A stretch of 64,000 nt of DNA, from assembly GCA_963823525.1 (NCBI GenBank), contig CAWGLW010000006.1:1612001-1676000 (forward strand), in the 5' to 3' direction. The notes below the pieces were generated by a model. It was not told where the DNA came from and searched no databases. It saw nothing but the letters and a program-made list of their open reading frames with translations. The DNA comes from CAWGLW01 sp963823525. Lineage in GTDB: Bacteria > Pseudomonadota > Gammaproteobacteria > Steroidobacterales > Steroidobacteraceae. This document shows positions 1-9,010 of the stretch, piece after piece. A program made the position numbers and the translations under genes. Position 1 is the first letter of the stretch, and each line of letters begins with the position of its first letter.

Positions 1-1
1 A

Positions 2-1003
2 GGGCAGCGTGGCTTGTGTTTCGTGCGCGGCAGAGGCAGCGGCGGCATCGAACTGTATACCTACGGGCGTTCCAGTGGTTTTTGCGTAGACCCGATTGAA
101 AAGAAGCCGCTGAACCACTTTCTGCCAGGCTCTGCCGTACTCTCATTCGGTACGGCGGGCTGTAATCTCGCCTGCAAGTACTGCCAGAACTGGGACATGA
201 GCAAGTCCCGCGAGATGGATACGCTCGCCGATTCGGCCAGCCCGAGCGAACTGGCGGATACTGCGCTGCAGTATGGCTGCGATTCCGTGGCTTTCACGTA
301 CAACGACCCGATCATTTTTCACGAGTACGCCATCGACGTCGCCCAGGCCTGTCGCCAGGTCGGCGTGAAAACGGTTGCCGTGACGGCTGGCTACGTCTGC
401 CCCGAGCCGCGCAAGGAGTTCTTCGCGCAGATCGATGCAGCCAATGTGGACCTCAAGGCCTTCACTGAGCGTTTTTACCGAAAGCTATGCGGCGCGGAGC
501 TGGCTCCTGTGCTCGAGACGCTCGAATATCTTAAGAATGAAACCAATGTCTGGTTGGAGCTTACAACCCTGCTGATTCCCGGCGAGAACGATTCGGATGC
601 AGAACTCCAGTCGATGACGCGTTGGATCGTCGAGCACCTCGGTGACGATGTGCCACTGCATTTCAGCGCTTTTCATCCTGACTGGAAGATGCAGGACACG
701 CCCGCCACGCCGCCCGCTACGCTGACGCGGGCACGCAGGATCGCCATGGGCAACGGCCTTCACTACGTCTACACGGGTAACGTTCACGACAGCGAGGGCG
801 GCAGCACCTGGTGTCCCGGTTGTGGTGCCCTGCTGATCGAACGCGACTGGTACCAGCTGGGACGTTGGGGTTTGACGACCGACGGGTCCTGCGCCAGCTG
901 CGGACTGGAAATTCCTGGCGTGTTCAAGTCAGGTCCCGGCACCTGGGGCGCGCGACGATTACCGGTGCGGATCCATCGTCAGACGATGGCGGCTGTCGGC
1001 TAA
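2..1003 (+). CDS. amrS: AmmeMemoRadiSam-system radical SAM enzyme (5' end outside window)
   Basis: Radical SAM enzyme of the AmrS family, found with AMMECR1 and Memo proteins; its exact reaction is not settled. The open frame runs in from base 2, and the residues before the TTG at 14 (GQRGLCFVRG) match the conserved linker of the family, so the gene is cut by the window edge and TTG-14 is not its start. The cluster-binding motif CNLACKYCQNW is clear, preceded by the family signature VDPIEKKPLNHFLPGS. The C-terminal part has CPGCG and CASCG pairs (around bases 808-905) that look like an extra zinc knuckle, longer than the minimal family. Family assignment is firm. The partners (AMMECR1, Memo) would lie to the left and are not visible. 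Confidence 0.9.
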   Translation, partial: GQRGLCFVRGRGSGGIELYTYGRSSGFCVDPIEKKPLNHFLPGSAVLSFGTAGCNLACKYCQNWDMSKSREMDTLADSASPSELADTALQYGCDSVAFTYNDPIIFHEYAIDVAQACRQVGVKTVAVTAGYVCPEPRKEFFAQIDAANVDLKAFTERFYRKLCGAELAPVLETLEYLKNETNVWLELTTLLIPGENDSDAELQSMTRWIVEHLGDDVPLHFSAFHPDWKMQDTPATPPATLTRARRIAMGNGLHYVYTGNVHDSEGGSTWCPGCGALLIERDWYQLGRWGLTTDGSCASCGLEIPGVFKSGPGTWGARRLPVRIHRQTMAAVG

Positions 1004-1182
1004 GCGGGTAGGAATCCGAACCACAGTATCAGCTCACTGACCTGCATGGATTCATGGCCACAACCGTCAGCGTAGCAGCGCTGCACTGCTTCGCCGCACA
1101 GGGTGTGATCGCCGTTTACGTTGACATTCTCCCGCAACTCAAGCGGCGATCGGCGTTGAGGCTGCTGATTCCTGTGAGACAT
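1000..1182 (-). CDS. possible small ORF of 60 aa, unknown
   Basis: An ATG-initiated 60-residue frame lies on the minus strand and its stop overlaps the amrS stop codon tail to tail. The C-terminal half (CGEAVQRCYADGCGHESMQV) is rich in Cys and His and does not look like random shadow sequence, but I recognise no family and the ribosome binding site is weak. It could equally be noncoding. Low confidence. Confidence 0.25.
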   Translation of the reverse strand: MSHRNQQPQRRSPLELRENVNVNGDHTLCGEAVQRCYADGCGHESMQVSELILWFGFLPA

Positions 1183-1334
1183 CTCAGCCGGCGGAAAGCA
1201 CCGGCGGGTGGTGCTTCAACTCCCGCGCCAGCACCGTGGCCCGTTTGACGCTGAGCCTGACCCGGGCGACGAGAATCTTCCGGTAAGCGGACCGGCCGCT
1301 GTTCTGCCGGGTTGCGGACTCAGTCAGGGTTCTT
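1183..1334. other. intergenic stretch, nothing recognised
   Basis: The gap between the convergent amrS and nadE genes is 331 bases (1004-1334). Apart from the doubtful small ORF at 1000-1182, I see no convincing gene, repeat, RNA or U-tract terminator in it. Confidence 0.5.
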
Positions 1335-3431
1335 CTATTTCTTTCGCATACTCGCCCGGCGTTCAGGCACATTGGCTCTAAGTTCCTCCAGCCAGACTGT
1401 CGCAGGCGAGTCGCTCGGCGCGCGCCAGTCACCCCGCGGCGATAACGACCCGCCGGAGCCAACCTTCGGTCCGTTCGGCATGGCTGATCGCTTGAACTGG
1501 CTGGTCTGGAAGAAGCGTTTCAGGAACACGCCCAGCCAGTGCTTGATCCCCGGGAGGTCGTAAGCGCGCCTTTCATTCTCTGGCAGCGTATCGGGCCAGA
1601 CGCCGGACTCAACATCGCCCCAGGCGGCATGAGCGAGAAACGCGACCTTGCTTGGCAGGTAGCCGAATCGGCTGGTGTAGTAGAGGTGAAAGTCCTGCAA
1701 CTCGTAGGGGCCCACGACCGCCTGCGACGAGTGCTCCGGTGTATCGCCCGAGCCGGGTACGAGTTCCGGCGAGATCTCGGTGTTGACGATGCGATCGAGC
1801 ACGGTGAGCGTCCTCTTATCGAACTGCTTCGTCTCGATCAGCCAGCGGACCAGGTGCTGGATCAGCGTCTTGGGCACCGAGGCGTTCACGTTGTAGTGCG
1901 ACATGTGATCACCGACGCCATACGTCGTGAATCCCAGTGCCAGTTCAGAAAGATCGCCGGTGCCGAGCACCAGGGCGCCGTGGTGGTTTGCAAGCCGGAA
2001 AAGGTGCGACGTGCGCTCGCCGGCCTGTACGTTTTCAAAGGTCACATCGAAAACGTCCTTGCCCTTCGAATACGGGTGGCCGAGATTCTTCAGCATGAGT
2101 TCCGCGGAAGGGCGGATGTCGATTTCACCGGCCGAGATGCCAAGCGCCTTCATCAACGCCTTCGCGTTGTCGTGCGTATGGCGTGTCGTACCGAAGCCCG
2201 GCAGCGTGTAGCCGAGGATGTTGGCCCGGGGCCATCCGAGCTGGTCGAAGGCGCGGACCGCTACCAGTGCCGCCTGCGTCGAGTCCAGGCCACCGGAAAT
2301 CCCGATCACGAGTTTGTCGATTCCCGTTGCGGTGAGGCGTTTTCTCAGGCCTTCGACCTGAATGTCGTAGACCTCGGCACAGCGTTCGTCGCGGCGGCTG
2401 TGCTCGGCGGGGACATAGGGGAACCGCTCGATGCGCCGGTTCAGCGGCACGCGTCCCTGCGGCACTTCCAGTGCAAAGGCGATGCGCCGGAATCTGCCCA
2501 GGCCATCACCCATCGCGGCTGCATTGTCGCTGAAACTCGATCGCCGCATCCGCTCCTGGCGGAGGTGATCGAGGTCGATGTCCGCCGTGATCAACCCACC
2601 GCCGTGGGCAAAGCGAGGCGACTCGGCCAGGCACTGCCCGTTCTCGTAGACCATCGCATGGCCATCCCAGGCGAGATCCGTGGTTGACTCACCGGGGCCA
2701 GCGGCCGAATAGAGGTACGCTGCCATGCACTTGGCCGACTGCGAGGCGCAAAGCAGGCGACGGTAATCGGCCTTGCCCACGGTGATGTCGCTCGCCGAAA
2801 GGTTGGCGAGCACGGTTGCACCCGCGAGTGCAGCCGTGGTGCTCGGTGGAATGGGTACCCAGAGGTCCTCGCAGACCTCGAAGTGCAGCACCAGGCCTTC
2901 GACGTTCGCGGCATCGAACAGCAGTTGATTGCCGAAAGGCACGTCCTGGCCAAGCAGTTTGAGGCTGGACGAGAGGGCGTGGCCGGCGGGGGCGAAATGG
3001 CGCGACTCGTAGAATTCCCGGTAATTGGGAATATAAGACTTCGGTATGGCGCCCAGCAGCCGGCCGCGGTGAACCACGACTGCGCAGTTGAACAGCCGGT
3101 GATCAGCGCGCAAAGGAAGCCCCACGGCAATGACCAGCGGCAGGTCACGGCTCGCCGCCGCGAGCGCCTCGAGTCCTCCGAGCGCTGCATCGAGTAATGC
3201 GTCCTGCTGGAAGAGGTCCTCGTTTGAGTAGGCCGAGAGGCCGAGCTCCGGAAACAGCGCGAGTATCGACTTTCTGCTCACCGCTTCCCGGCACAAATCG
3301 AGGGTCCATTTGACATTCAATGCGGGTGAGGCGATTTCGACCCGCGGGGTTGCGACTGCGACGCGGACAAAGCCGTGACGGTAAATCGATTCGAAGGGCA
3401 GGGCTTTTGACGGTTGGCCTTTACTGGGCAT
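1335..3431 (-). CDS. nadE: glutamine-dependent NAD+ synthetase
   Basis: Last step of NAD biosynthesis: amidates deamido-NAD+ using ammonia cut from glutamine. The 698-aa product has the long two-domain form. The N-terminal nitrilase-like glutaminase shows the Glu-Lys-Cys triad: Glu in ALFPELGLSAYSNEDL, Lys in AIPKSYIPNYREF, Cys in HFEVCEDLW. The C-terminal synthetase carries the ATP-pyrophosphatase loop GISGGLDSTQAAL. Length agrees with actinobacterial-type enzymes of about 680 aa. A TTG 57 bases upstream is in frame, but homology starts just after the ATG at 3431 (MPSKGQPSK), so I choose that. The gene stands alone and is divergent from the small gene at 3625. Confidence 0.95.
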   Translation of the reverse strand: MPSKGQPSKALPFESIYRHGFVRVAVATPRVEIASPALNVKWTLDLCREAVSRKSILALFPELGLSAYSNEDLFQQDALLDAALGGLEALAAASRDLPLVIAVGLPLRADHRLFNCAVVVHRGRLLGAIPKSYIPNYREFYESRHFAPAGHALSSSLKLLGQDVPFGNQLLFDAANVEGLVLHFEVCEDLWVPIPPSTTAALAGATVLANLSASDITVGKADYRRLLCASQSAKCMAAYLYSAAGPGESTTDLAWDGHAMVYENGQCLAESPRFAHGGGLITADIDLDHLRQERMRRSSFSDNAAAMGDGLGRFRRIAFALEVPQGRVPLNRRIERFPYVPAEHSRRDERCAEVYDIQVEGLRKRLTATGIDKLVIGISGGLDSTQAALVAVRAFDQLGWPRANILGYTLPGFGTTRHTHDNAKALMKALGISAGEIDIRPSAELMLKNLGHPYSKGKDVFDVTFENVQAGERTSHLFRLANHHGALVLGTGDLSELALGFTTYGVGDHMSHYNVNASVPKTLIQHLVRWLIETKQFDKRTLTVLDRIVNTEISPELVPGSGDTPEHSSQAVVGPYELQDFHLYYTSRFGYLPSKVAFLAHAAWGDVESGVWPDTLPENERRAYDLPGIKHWLGVFLKRFFQTSQFKRSAMPNGPKVGSGGSLSPRGDWRAPSDSPATVWLEELRANVPERRASMRKK

Positions 3432-3624
3432 GCGATTCTCGATTCCGGCGTGTGCGGTGAGTTTCGGCCCAGCGCGCAGGCGGGGCAAGGGTCAGGCGAT
3501 ATTACATAATGCCGCGTCCGTATCGGATCGAATGCCGGAACCGAACTCTGGCCGGGATCCGGATCACGTTTCGCCGGGTGACCAGGGGGTATCGTTGGCC
3601 CAAATCGGCGGGGTGGAGGCTGCG

Positions 3625-3990
3625 GTGACCAGTGTATTCAAACGCGCGAAAGCCATACTCGGGCGCTCGGAGCCCGAAATGTCCGCGGACGTTCAGAAAA
3701 AGAAACCGGCACAGGCTTATCACGCCGTTAGCATCGTCCCCGGGCGCCACGCCTGTGACGGAGCAAGGGAACTGATCGGCAAGACCTTCCTGTCCAGGGA
3801 AGCGCCGATATTGCCATTAATGGTCTGCACCCTGGATCACTGCGAATGCCGCTACGCGCATCATGATGACCGCCGCCTGGGACCACGGCGGGCGCGGGAG
3901 CTCGGCGTGGCCATTGATGGCCACGACGGTGAAGAACAGCGGTCGCAGGAAACGCGCGGTCGTCGTGAGACGGACCGCAAGCGGCGATAG
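3625..3990 (+). CDS. conserved hypothetical protein with CxCxYxHHDDRR motif
   Basis: A 121-aa soluble protein. The core reads AYHAVSIVPGRHACDGAREL, then GKTFLSREAPILPL, then a cluster CTLDHCECRYAHHDDRRLGPRR. This matches an uncharacterised small-protein pattern I recall from Gammaproteobacteria; its function is unknown. The Cys and His residues suggest metal binding (inference). I choose the GTG at 3625 because GGAGG lies at 3615-3619 with a 5-base spacer and the homology-like part starts shortly afterwards (VTSVFKRAKAILG). The frame is open further upstream, but that part is low-complexity and probably untranslated. The C-terminus is very basic (RRETDRKRR). Divergent from nadE, with a 193-base shared upstream region. 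Confidence 0.7.
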   Translation: MTSVFKRAKAILGRSEPEMSADVQKKKPAQAYHAVSIVPGRHACDGARELIGKTFLSREAPILPLMVCTLDHCECRYAHHDDRRLGPRRARELGVAIDGHDGEEQRSQETRGRRETDRKRR

Positions 3991-4016
3991 CGCCGGCTCG
4001 CCGGCTCCATCGCGGC

Positions 4017-4670
4017 TCAGCGTGCCCTGGAAACGGCCGCATCGCTGACGAACGGGTTACCTCGTCGCTCCGCGCCAAACGTCGACATCGGGCCGTGCCC
4101 GGGCACGAAATGCATTTCATCGCCGAGCGGGAACAGCTTTTCCCTGATCGACCGGATCAGGGTGTCATAGTCGCCTCCCGGGAAATCCGTACGGCCGATT
4201 GAGCCCGCGAACAGCACGTCGCCTACGAACGCCAGACCGTCTTTGGGCGAAAAGAAAATCACGTGTCCGGGCGTGTGTCCCGGGCAGTGCCGCACTTCGA
4301 GTTCTATCGGGCCCACCGTCACCCGGTCGCCTTCGTCGAGCCAGCGGTCCGGCACAAATGTCTCGCAGCCGGGCACGCCGAACATCCGTGCCTGCTCGGG
4401 AAGGCCATCGATCCAGAACTGATCGCCCTTATGTGGGCCCTCGATGGGCAGTTGCAGCTCGCCCGCCAGCTTCGCCGTACCCCCGGCATGGTCGATGTGG
4501 GCGTGCGTCAAAAGGATCTTCTCCAGGCGGATATCTTCCCGGTGCACCGTGTCAAGGATCTTTTCGAGATCACCGCCGGGGTCAATCACGGCACCCGCGC
4601 CGGTCCTCTCGCACCAGATCAGTGAGCAGTTCTGTGCAAATGGCGTGACCGGGATGATGAGATTGCGCAT
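4017..4670 (-). CDS. MBL-fold metallo-hydrolase (glyoxalase II-like)
   Basis: Metallo-beta-lactamase-fold hydrolase of 217 aa, the short cytosolic YcbL-like group that often acts on thioesters such as S-lactoylglutathione. The binuclear metal motif THAHIDHAGG is at about residues 53-62, with HCPGHTPGHV and FVGDVLFAGSIGRTD following in the family order and a final HFVPGHGPMSTFG. All usual metal ligands are visible. ATG at 4670. Its 3' end meets the small gene at 3625-3990 tail to tail. The exact substrate cannot be read from the sequence. Confidence 0.88.
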   Translation of the reverse strand: MRNLIIPVTPFAQNCSLIWCERTGAGAVIDPGGDLEKILDTVHREDIRLEKILLTHAHIDHAGGTAKLAGELQLPIEGPHKGDQFWIDGLPEQARMFGVPGCETFVPDRWLDEGDRVTVGPIELEVRHCPGHTPGHVIFFSPKDGLAFVGDVLFAGSIGRTDFPGGDYDTLIRSIREKLFPLGDEMHFVPGHGPMSTFGAERRGNPFVSDAAVSRAR

Positions 4671-4846
4671 GTCGACTTGATCCCCCTCCAGGCGATCCGG
4701 CCCCGCAATTGGCAGCCTCTTTGACGGGGCCGGGTGGCATCACCGCCACCGGCCTTGAATTCGCCCCCAAGTATGCAGAGGCCGGTAACGGGCTGCTACC
4801 GGTTCAAGTATCATCTGCCCGTTGACTCCCCCCTCGTGCTGATCGC

Positions 4847-6283
4847 ATGCTGCTCAATTACCGCGCCGTCGTAAGCCTGACGCTTGTTGCGCTGCTATCG
4901 GTTGCCGCCGAGGCGCGCGATCGACCCTATCTGCCGGCCGAGCTGCAGCGCGTGCTGGACGACAGGCGGATTCCCGGAACGAGTCTGAGCGTCTTTGTTC
5001 GCGAAATCGGTCGCGAGCAGCCGGTTATCAGCTACAACTCGCAGGTGCCGCGCAATCCCGCGTCGACGATGAAACTGCTGACGACCTATGCGGCGCTGGA
5101 AACACTCGGTCCGGCCTACAGCTGGCAGACGCGCGCCTATGCGACGGGCCCGGTCAAGGACGGCACGCTGGACGGCGATCTCGTGCTGGTCGGTGGAGGG
5201 GATCCGTTCATGACCGCCGATCGCTGGTGGGGATTTGCCAGCGGTCTGCGGCAGACCGGGTTCTCGCGTGTGACTGGCGACGTTGTAATCGACAACAGCT
5301 ACTTCGCATCACAGGGCGATGACCGCAGTGTTTTCGATAATCGTCCGTACCGAACCTACAACGTCCTGCCCGATGCGCTGATGGTTAATTTCCAGACGGT
5401 TGCCGTCAATGTCGTGCCGGACCCCGCAACTGGCACCGTTCGTGCCAGCGTCAATCCCTGGCCGTCCAATCTGGTCGTCGACAACAAAATACGGCTGGGT
5501 CGCGGTGCCTGTCGGCGCGGCGCCGGCAGTATCCTGATCACGATGCCGGACGGCGCCAATGGCAAGCAGATCGACCTCGAGGGTCAGTATGCGTCCGGTT
5601 GCGGCCAGCTCTCGGTCAACCGGGCCGTGATGCGCGCACCGGACTTCGCGTATGGCACCTTCCGGACGTTCTGGCGACAGCTCGGCGGGGTCATCGACGG
5701 TGACATGCGTCTGGGCGCCGTACCGGCGGATGCAACCCTGCTTTACCGACACGAGTCCCTCACGCTGGCGGAGGTGATTCGACTGGTGAACAAATTCTCG
5801 AGCAACGTGATGGCTCGCCAGTTGCTGTTGACGCTGGCGGCAGAGAAAGTGGGCGCGCCGGCGACGGCGGCGGCCGGACAGCAGGTGCTGAAAGAGTTTC
5901 TCGCCGAGAAGGGGATCTCGATTCCGGACCTCGTCGTCGAGAACGGGTCCGGCCTGTCGCGTAACAGCCGGATTACCGCGGCGGGGCTCGCAGAGATCCT
6001 GGAGGCTGCGCACCGCAGCCGGTACATGCCCGAGTTTGCCACTTCGTTGCCATTGTCCGCCACGGACGGAACGCTCCGCAGGCGGTTCCGGACGCCGGAA
6101 ATGCAGGGCCGGCTGAGGATGAAGACGGGTTCGCTGGAAGACGTCAGTGCGCTGGCAGGCTATGTCAATGCGGCCTCGGGACGCACCTACGTTGCTGTCA
6201 TCATTCTGAATCATGAAACGGCCGACGACGGTGCCGGCTCAGCGGTCCAGCTCGCGCTGGTCAAGTGGCTGTTTGCGCAATAG
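4847..6283 (+). CDS. dacB: D-alanyl-D-alanine carboxypeptidase/endopeptidase (PBP4 family)
   Basis: Periplasmic low-molecular-weight penicillin-binding protein (peptidase family S13) that trims and opens peptidoglycan cross-links. The 478-aa length is normal. An N-terminal signal peptide (about residues 1-23, ending AEA-RD) is present. All three active-site motifs are seen: SxxK as S73-T-M-K76, SxN as SSN within VNKFSSNVMARQL, and KTG in RMKTGSLEDVSALAG. The insert domain of class C PBPs lies between the first two motifs. ATG at 4847. Single gene; a GC-rich stem-loop follows it at 6324-6342. Confidence 0.93.
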   Translation: MLLNYRAVVSLTLVALLSVAAEARDRPYLPAELQRVLDDRRIPGTSLSVFVREIGREQPVISYNSQVPRNPASTMKLLTTYAALETLGPAYSWQTRAYATGPVKDGTLDGDLVLVGGGDPFMTADRWWGFASGLRQTGFSRVTGDVVIDNSYFASQGDDRSVFDNRPYRTYNVLPDALMVNFQTVAVNVVPDPATGTVRASVNPWPSNLVVDNKIRLGRGACRRGAGSILITMPDGANGKQIDLEGQYASGCGQLSVNRAVMRAPDFAYGTFRTFWRQLGGVIDGDMRLGAVPADATLLYRHESLTLAEVIRLVNKFSSNVMARQLLLTLAAEKVGAPATAAAGQQVLKEFLAEKGISIPDLVVENGSGLSRNSRITAAGLAEILEAAHRSRYMPEFATSLPLSATDGTLRRRFRTPEMQGRLRMKTGSLEDVSALAGYVNAASGRTYVAVIILNHETADDGAGSAVQLALVKWLFAQ

Positions 6284-6323
6284 CGCCGCACCGGGACTGA
6301 AAACGCACTGCGTCGATGCAACC

Positions 6324-6342
6324 GCCCGGGCTTCGCCCGGGC
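6324..6342 (+). terminator. GC-rich stem-loop after dacB, possible terminator
   Basis: GCCCGGGC (6324-6331), loop TTC, then GCCCGGGC again (6335-6342), which is self-complementary and forms an 8-bp stem. No run of T follows, so it is not a classic intrinsic terminator; it may still end or protect the dacB transcript. Confidence 0.35.
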
Positions 6343-6438
6343 CAGACCTGGCTGCCTAGTCCTTTGGTCGTAGCCGGACCGGAAACGGCGACATACCTGT
6401 CTATACTTTGACCAAGGCGTCGACTTGAGTGACCAGCC

Positions 6439-6858
6439 ATGGCCTACGACCCAAGCAATGTATTTGCCCGGATCCTCAGCGGCGAGATCCCAGCTCACAA
6501 GGTCCACGAAGACAAGCACACGCTGGCTTTCATGGACGTGATGCCGCAGGCGGACGGTCACACGCTGATTGTGCCGAAGTCGGCCGCGACGGACATTTTT
6601 GACGTCTCTGCGGACGCCCTGTGCGCGACGATACTGACCACGCAACGCGTTGCCCGTGCCGTACAGAAGGCGTTCAGCACGCCGGGCGTGATGATCGCCC
6701 AGCTCAATGGCCGTGCGGCCGGCCAGAGTGTGTTTCATTTACATTTCCACGTACTGCCGCGTTACGAGGGCGTCGATTTTCGTTTCCACGCGCGCGAGAT
6801 GGCCGATCCGCAGGTCCTGGCCGAACACGCTGCGCGCATTCGCAAAGCGCTCGACTGA
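6439..6858 (+). CDS. HIT-family nucleotide hydrolase/phosphoramidase
   Basis: Histidine-triad protein of 139 aa, HinT-like, expected to hydrolyse nucleoside phosphoramidates or related nucleotides in the cytosol. The catalytic HxHxHxx triad is visible as HLHFHVLPR at about residues 99-107, preceded by the usual NGRAAGQSVF. The N-terminal part (FARILSGEIPAHKVHED) is typical. ATG at 6439; a -10-like TATACT lies at 6402-6407. It ends 37 bases before the acetyl-CoA synthetase start and may be co-transcribed with it. Confidence 0.92.
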   Translation: MAYDPSNVFARILSGEIPAHKVHEDKHTLAFMDVMPQADGHTLIVPKSAATDIFDVSADALCATILTTQRVARAVQKAFSTPGVMIAQLNGRAAGQSVFHLHFHVLPRYEGVDFRFHAREMADPQVLAEHAARIRKALD

Positions 6859-6895
6859 GAACGCGCCGGTCGCAGAAGATCAGGAGGGGATCAAA

Positions 6896-8833
6896 ATGAC
6901 CAAGCTCCACAAGGTGCCAGAAAAATTTGCCGCCACTTCGCGGGTTCAACATGACGATTACGAACGGCTCTACGCGGAATCCGTCAACGACTCCGAGAGT
7001 TTCTGGGGCCGCATGGGCCAGCGCATCGACTGGATCGAGCCTTACAAAAATGTAAAAGACGTCAGCTTCGACGCCGACAATTTCCGCATCCGCTGGTACT
7101 ACGACGGAAAGCTCAACGTGTCGAGCAATTGTCTCGACCGTCAACTCGAAACCCGGGGCGACAAGGTGGCGATCATCGCCGAGTCCGACGACCCGAACGT
7201 ATCAAGCCACGTCACCTATCGCGAGCTTTACCATCGCGTCTGCCGGTTCGCGAATGCGCTGCGCTCGCTGGGCGTTGCAAAGGGTGACCGTGTAACGATC
7301 TACATGCCGATGATCCCGGAGGCCGCCGTCGCGATGCTGGCCTGCGCCCGGGTCGGGGCGATTCACTCGGTCGTCTTCGGCGGGTTCTCGCCGGAGTCCA
7401 TTGCAGGGCGAATTATCGATTGCGCCTCGAACATGGTCATCACAGCTGACGAAGGTGTCCGTGGCGGTCGCGGTATTCCGCTCAAAAAGAATGTCGATGC
7501 GGCGCTCTCGATTCCGGGGACAGAGACCGTCAAGCACGTCGTCGTGTATCGACGCACGGGTGCGCCGGTCGCAATGTATGAGCGCGACCGCTGGTACCAC
7601 GAGCTCGTTGAGGATCAGCCGGACGAGTGTGAGCCTGAGCCGATGGATGCCGAAGATCCCTTGTTCATCCTTTATACTTCCGGGTCGACCGGCAAGCCTA
7701 AGGGCGTCCTGCACACTTGTGGAGGCTACCTTGTCTATGCCTCACTGACACACGAATTGATATTCGACCTTCGCGAGGAGGACATTTTCTGGTGCACGGC
7801 AGATGTAGGCTGGGTGACCGGTCACAGCTACGTTGTCTACGGTCCGCTCGCCAATGGGGCCACGTCGCTGATGTTCGAGGGTGTGCCGAATTATCCCGAC
7901 GTGAGCCGCTTCTGGCAGGTCGTCGACAAGCACGCCGTCACGCTTTTCTATACGGCGCCCACCGCGCTCCGGGCGCTTATGCGTGAAGGTGACGCGCCGG
8001 TCAAAAAACATTCCCGAAAGTCATTGCGTCTACTTGGCACGGTCGGCGAGCCGATCAACCCGGAGGCCTGGGAGTGGTACTACCGCGTCGTCGGCGACAG
8101 CCGCTGCCCGATTGTCGACACCTGGTGGCAGACCGAGACGGGCGGAATCCTGATCAGCGCCTTGCCCGGCGCAATCGACCTGAAGCCTGGATCTGCCACC
8201 GTGCCGTTCTTCGGCGTACAGCCGGCCATCGTCGACAATGAAGGCCATCAGCTGGAGGGTGCCTGCGAGGGCAACCTGATCATTACAGACAGCTGGCCGG
8301 GTCAGATGCGAACGGTGTTCGGAGATCACCAGCGCTTTATCGATACTTATTTCAAGACGTTTCCGGGATGCTATTTTACCGGCGACGGCGCGCGGCGCGA
8401 TGAGGACGGCTATTACTGGATAACCGGCCGCGTTGACGACGTTCTCAATGTCTCAGGCCACCGGCTGGGAACGGCGGAGATTGAAAGTGCGCTGGTTGCG
8501 CACAAGAGCGTCGCCGAGGCGGCGGTGGTGGGTTGTCCGCACGACATCAAGGGTCAGGGCATCTACACTTATGTGACGCTGAACGCCGACGTTGAACCCA
8601 GCGAGGAATTGCGCAAGGAATTGCGAGACTGGGTGCGCAGTGAGATTGGGCCGATCGCGAGCCCCGATTTCATCCAGTGGGCGCCCGGACTGCCAAAGAC
8701 TCGCTCCGGAAAGATCATGCGCCGGATCCTGCGCAAGATTGCGGCCAATGAGCACGACCAGCTGGGCGACATTTCGACTCTCGCCGATCCCTCCGTGGTC
8801 GCGAACCTGGTCGATACACGAATGAATCGCTGA
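6896..8833 (+). CDS. acs: acetyl-CoA synthetase
   Basis: AMP-forming acetate-CoA ligase, 645 aa, the family's normal length (about 650). The adenylate-forming motif FILYTSGSTGKPKGVLH is at about residues 259-275, the WWQTETGG motif follows, and the C-terminal PKTRSGKIMRRILRK holds the lysine that is acetylated in regulated enzymes. The frame is open to 6707, but the ATG at 6896 has a strong ribosome binding site (aggagggg, 6882-6889) and begins the homologous sequence, so the longer start is rejected. The sodium:solute symporter genes just downstream fit an acetate uptake and activation module. Confidence 0.96.
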   Translation: MTKLHKVPEKFAATSRVQHDDYERLYAESVNDSESFWGRMGQRIDWIEPYKNVKDVSFDADNFRIRWYYDGKLNVSSNCLDRQLETRGDKVAIIAESDDPNVSSHVTYRELYHRVCRFANALRSLGVAKGDRVTIYMPMIPEAAVAMLACARVGAIHSVVFGGFSPESIAGRIIDCASNMVITADEGVRGGRGIPLKKNVDAALSIPGTETVKHVVVYRRTGAPVAMYERDRWYHELVEDQPDECEPEPMDAEDPLFILYTSGSTGKPKGVLHTCGGYLVYASLTHELIFDLREEDIFWCTADVGWVTGHSYVVYGPLANGATSLMFEGVPNYPDVSRFWQVVDKHAVTLFYTAPTALRALMREGDAPVKKHSRKSLRLLGTVGEPINPEAWEWYYRVVGDSRCPIVDTWWQTETGGILISALPGAIDLKPGSATVPFFGVQPAIVDNEGHQLEGACEGNLIITDSWPGQMRTVFGDHQRFIDTYFKTFPGCYFTGDGARRDEDGYYWITGRVDDVLNVSGHRLGTAEIESALVAHKSVAEAAVVGCPHDIKGQGIYTYVTLNADVEPSEELRKELRDWVRSEIGPIASPDFIQWAPGLPKTRSGKIMRRILRKIAANEHDQLGDISTLADPSVVANLVDTRMNR

Positions 8834-8865
8834 CGGGTCTTTTTGCATTGCAGTACTCTTCTGCA

Positions 8866-8894
8866 ACGCCGCGCACGCGAAACGTGCGCGGCGT
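8866..8894. repeat. perfect 12-bp inverted repeat between acs and the symporter
   Basis: ACGCCGCGCACG (8866-8877), loop CGAAA, CGTGCGCGGCGT (8883-8894): a perfect 12-bp stem with a 5-base loop, 33 bases after the acs stop. No T-run follows, so termination is uncertain; it could be a processing or attenuation hairpin. Confidence 0.6.
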
Positions 8895-8926
8895 CCTGCG
8901 TCCTGCTGTTCCTGTGGGATCAGCCT

Positions 8927-8943
8927 GACCTTAGACCAAGGTC
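8927..8943. promoter_or_regulatory. operator-like inverted repeat upstream of the symporter
   Basis: GACCTT (8927-8932), 5-base spacer AGACC, AAGGTC (8938-8943), 67 bases before the DUF4212 start. The symmetry and position suit a regulator site, but no known consensus is matched. Low confidence. Confidence 0.3.
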
Positions 8944-9010
8944 GGAGATGCGCCGTCGTCGTTCCCTGCTAGATTTCGTGCAACCCTGCATCGGGGGAGG
9001 AGGGCATAAC

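Noticed and set aside
1539..2687. 382-aa plus-strand open frame inside nadE
   Set aside because: It lies antisense to a fully conserved NadE and has Arg-rich, repeat-free sequence without family motifs; a GC-rich shadow frame.
6324..6342. Classic rho-independent terminator after dacB
   Set aside because: The stem is good but no T-run follows, so I list it only as a possible terminator.
6707..6895. Longer start for acetyl-CoA synthetase
   Set aside because: The extra residues overlap the HIT gene in another frame and are unlike the family; ATG 6896 has an excellent ribosome binding site.
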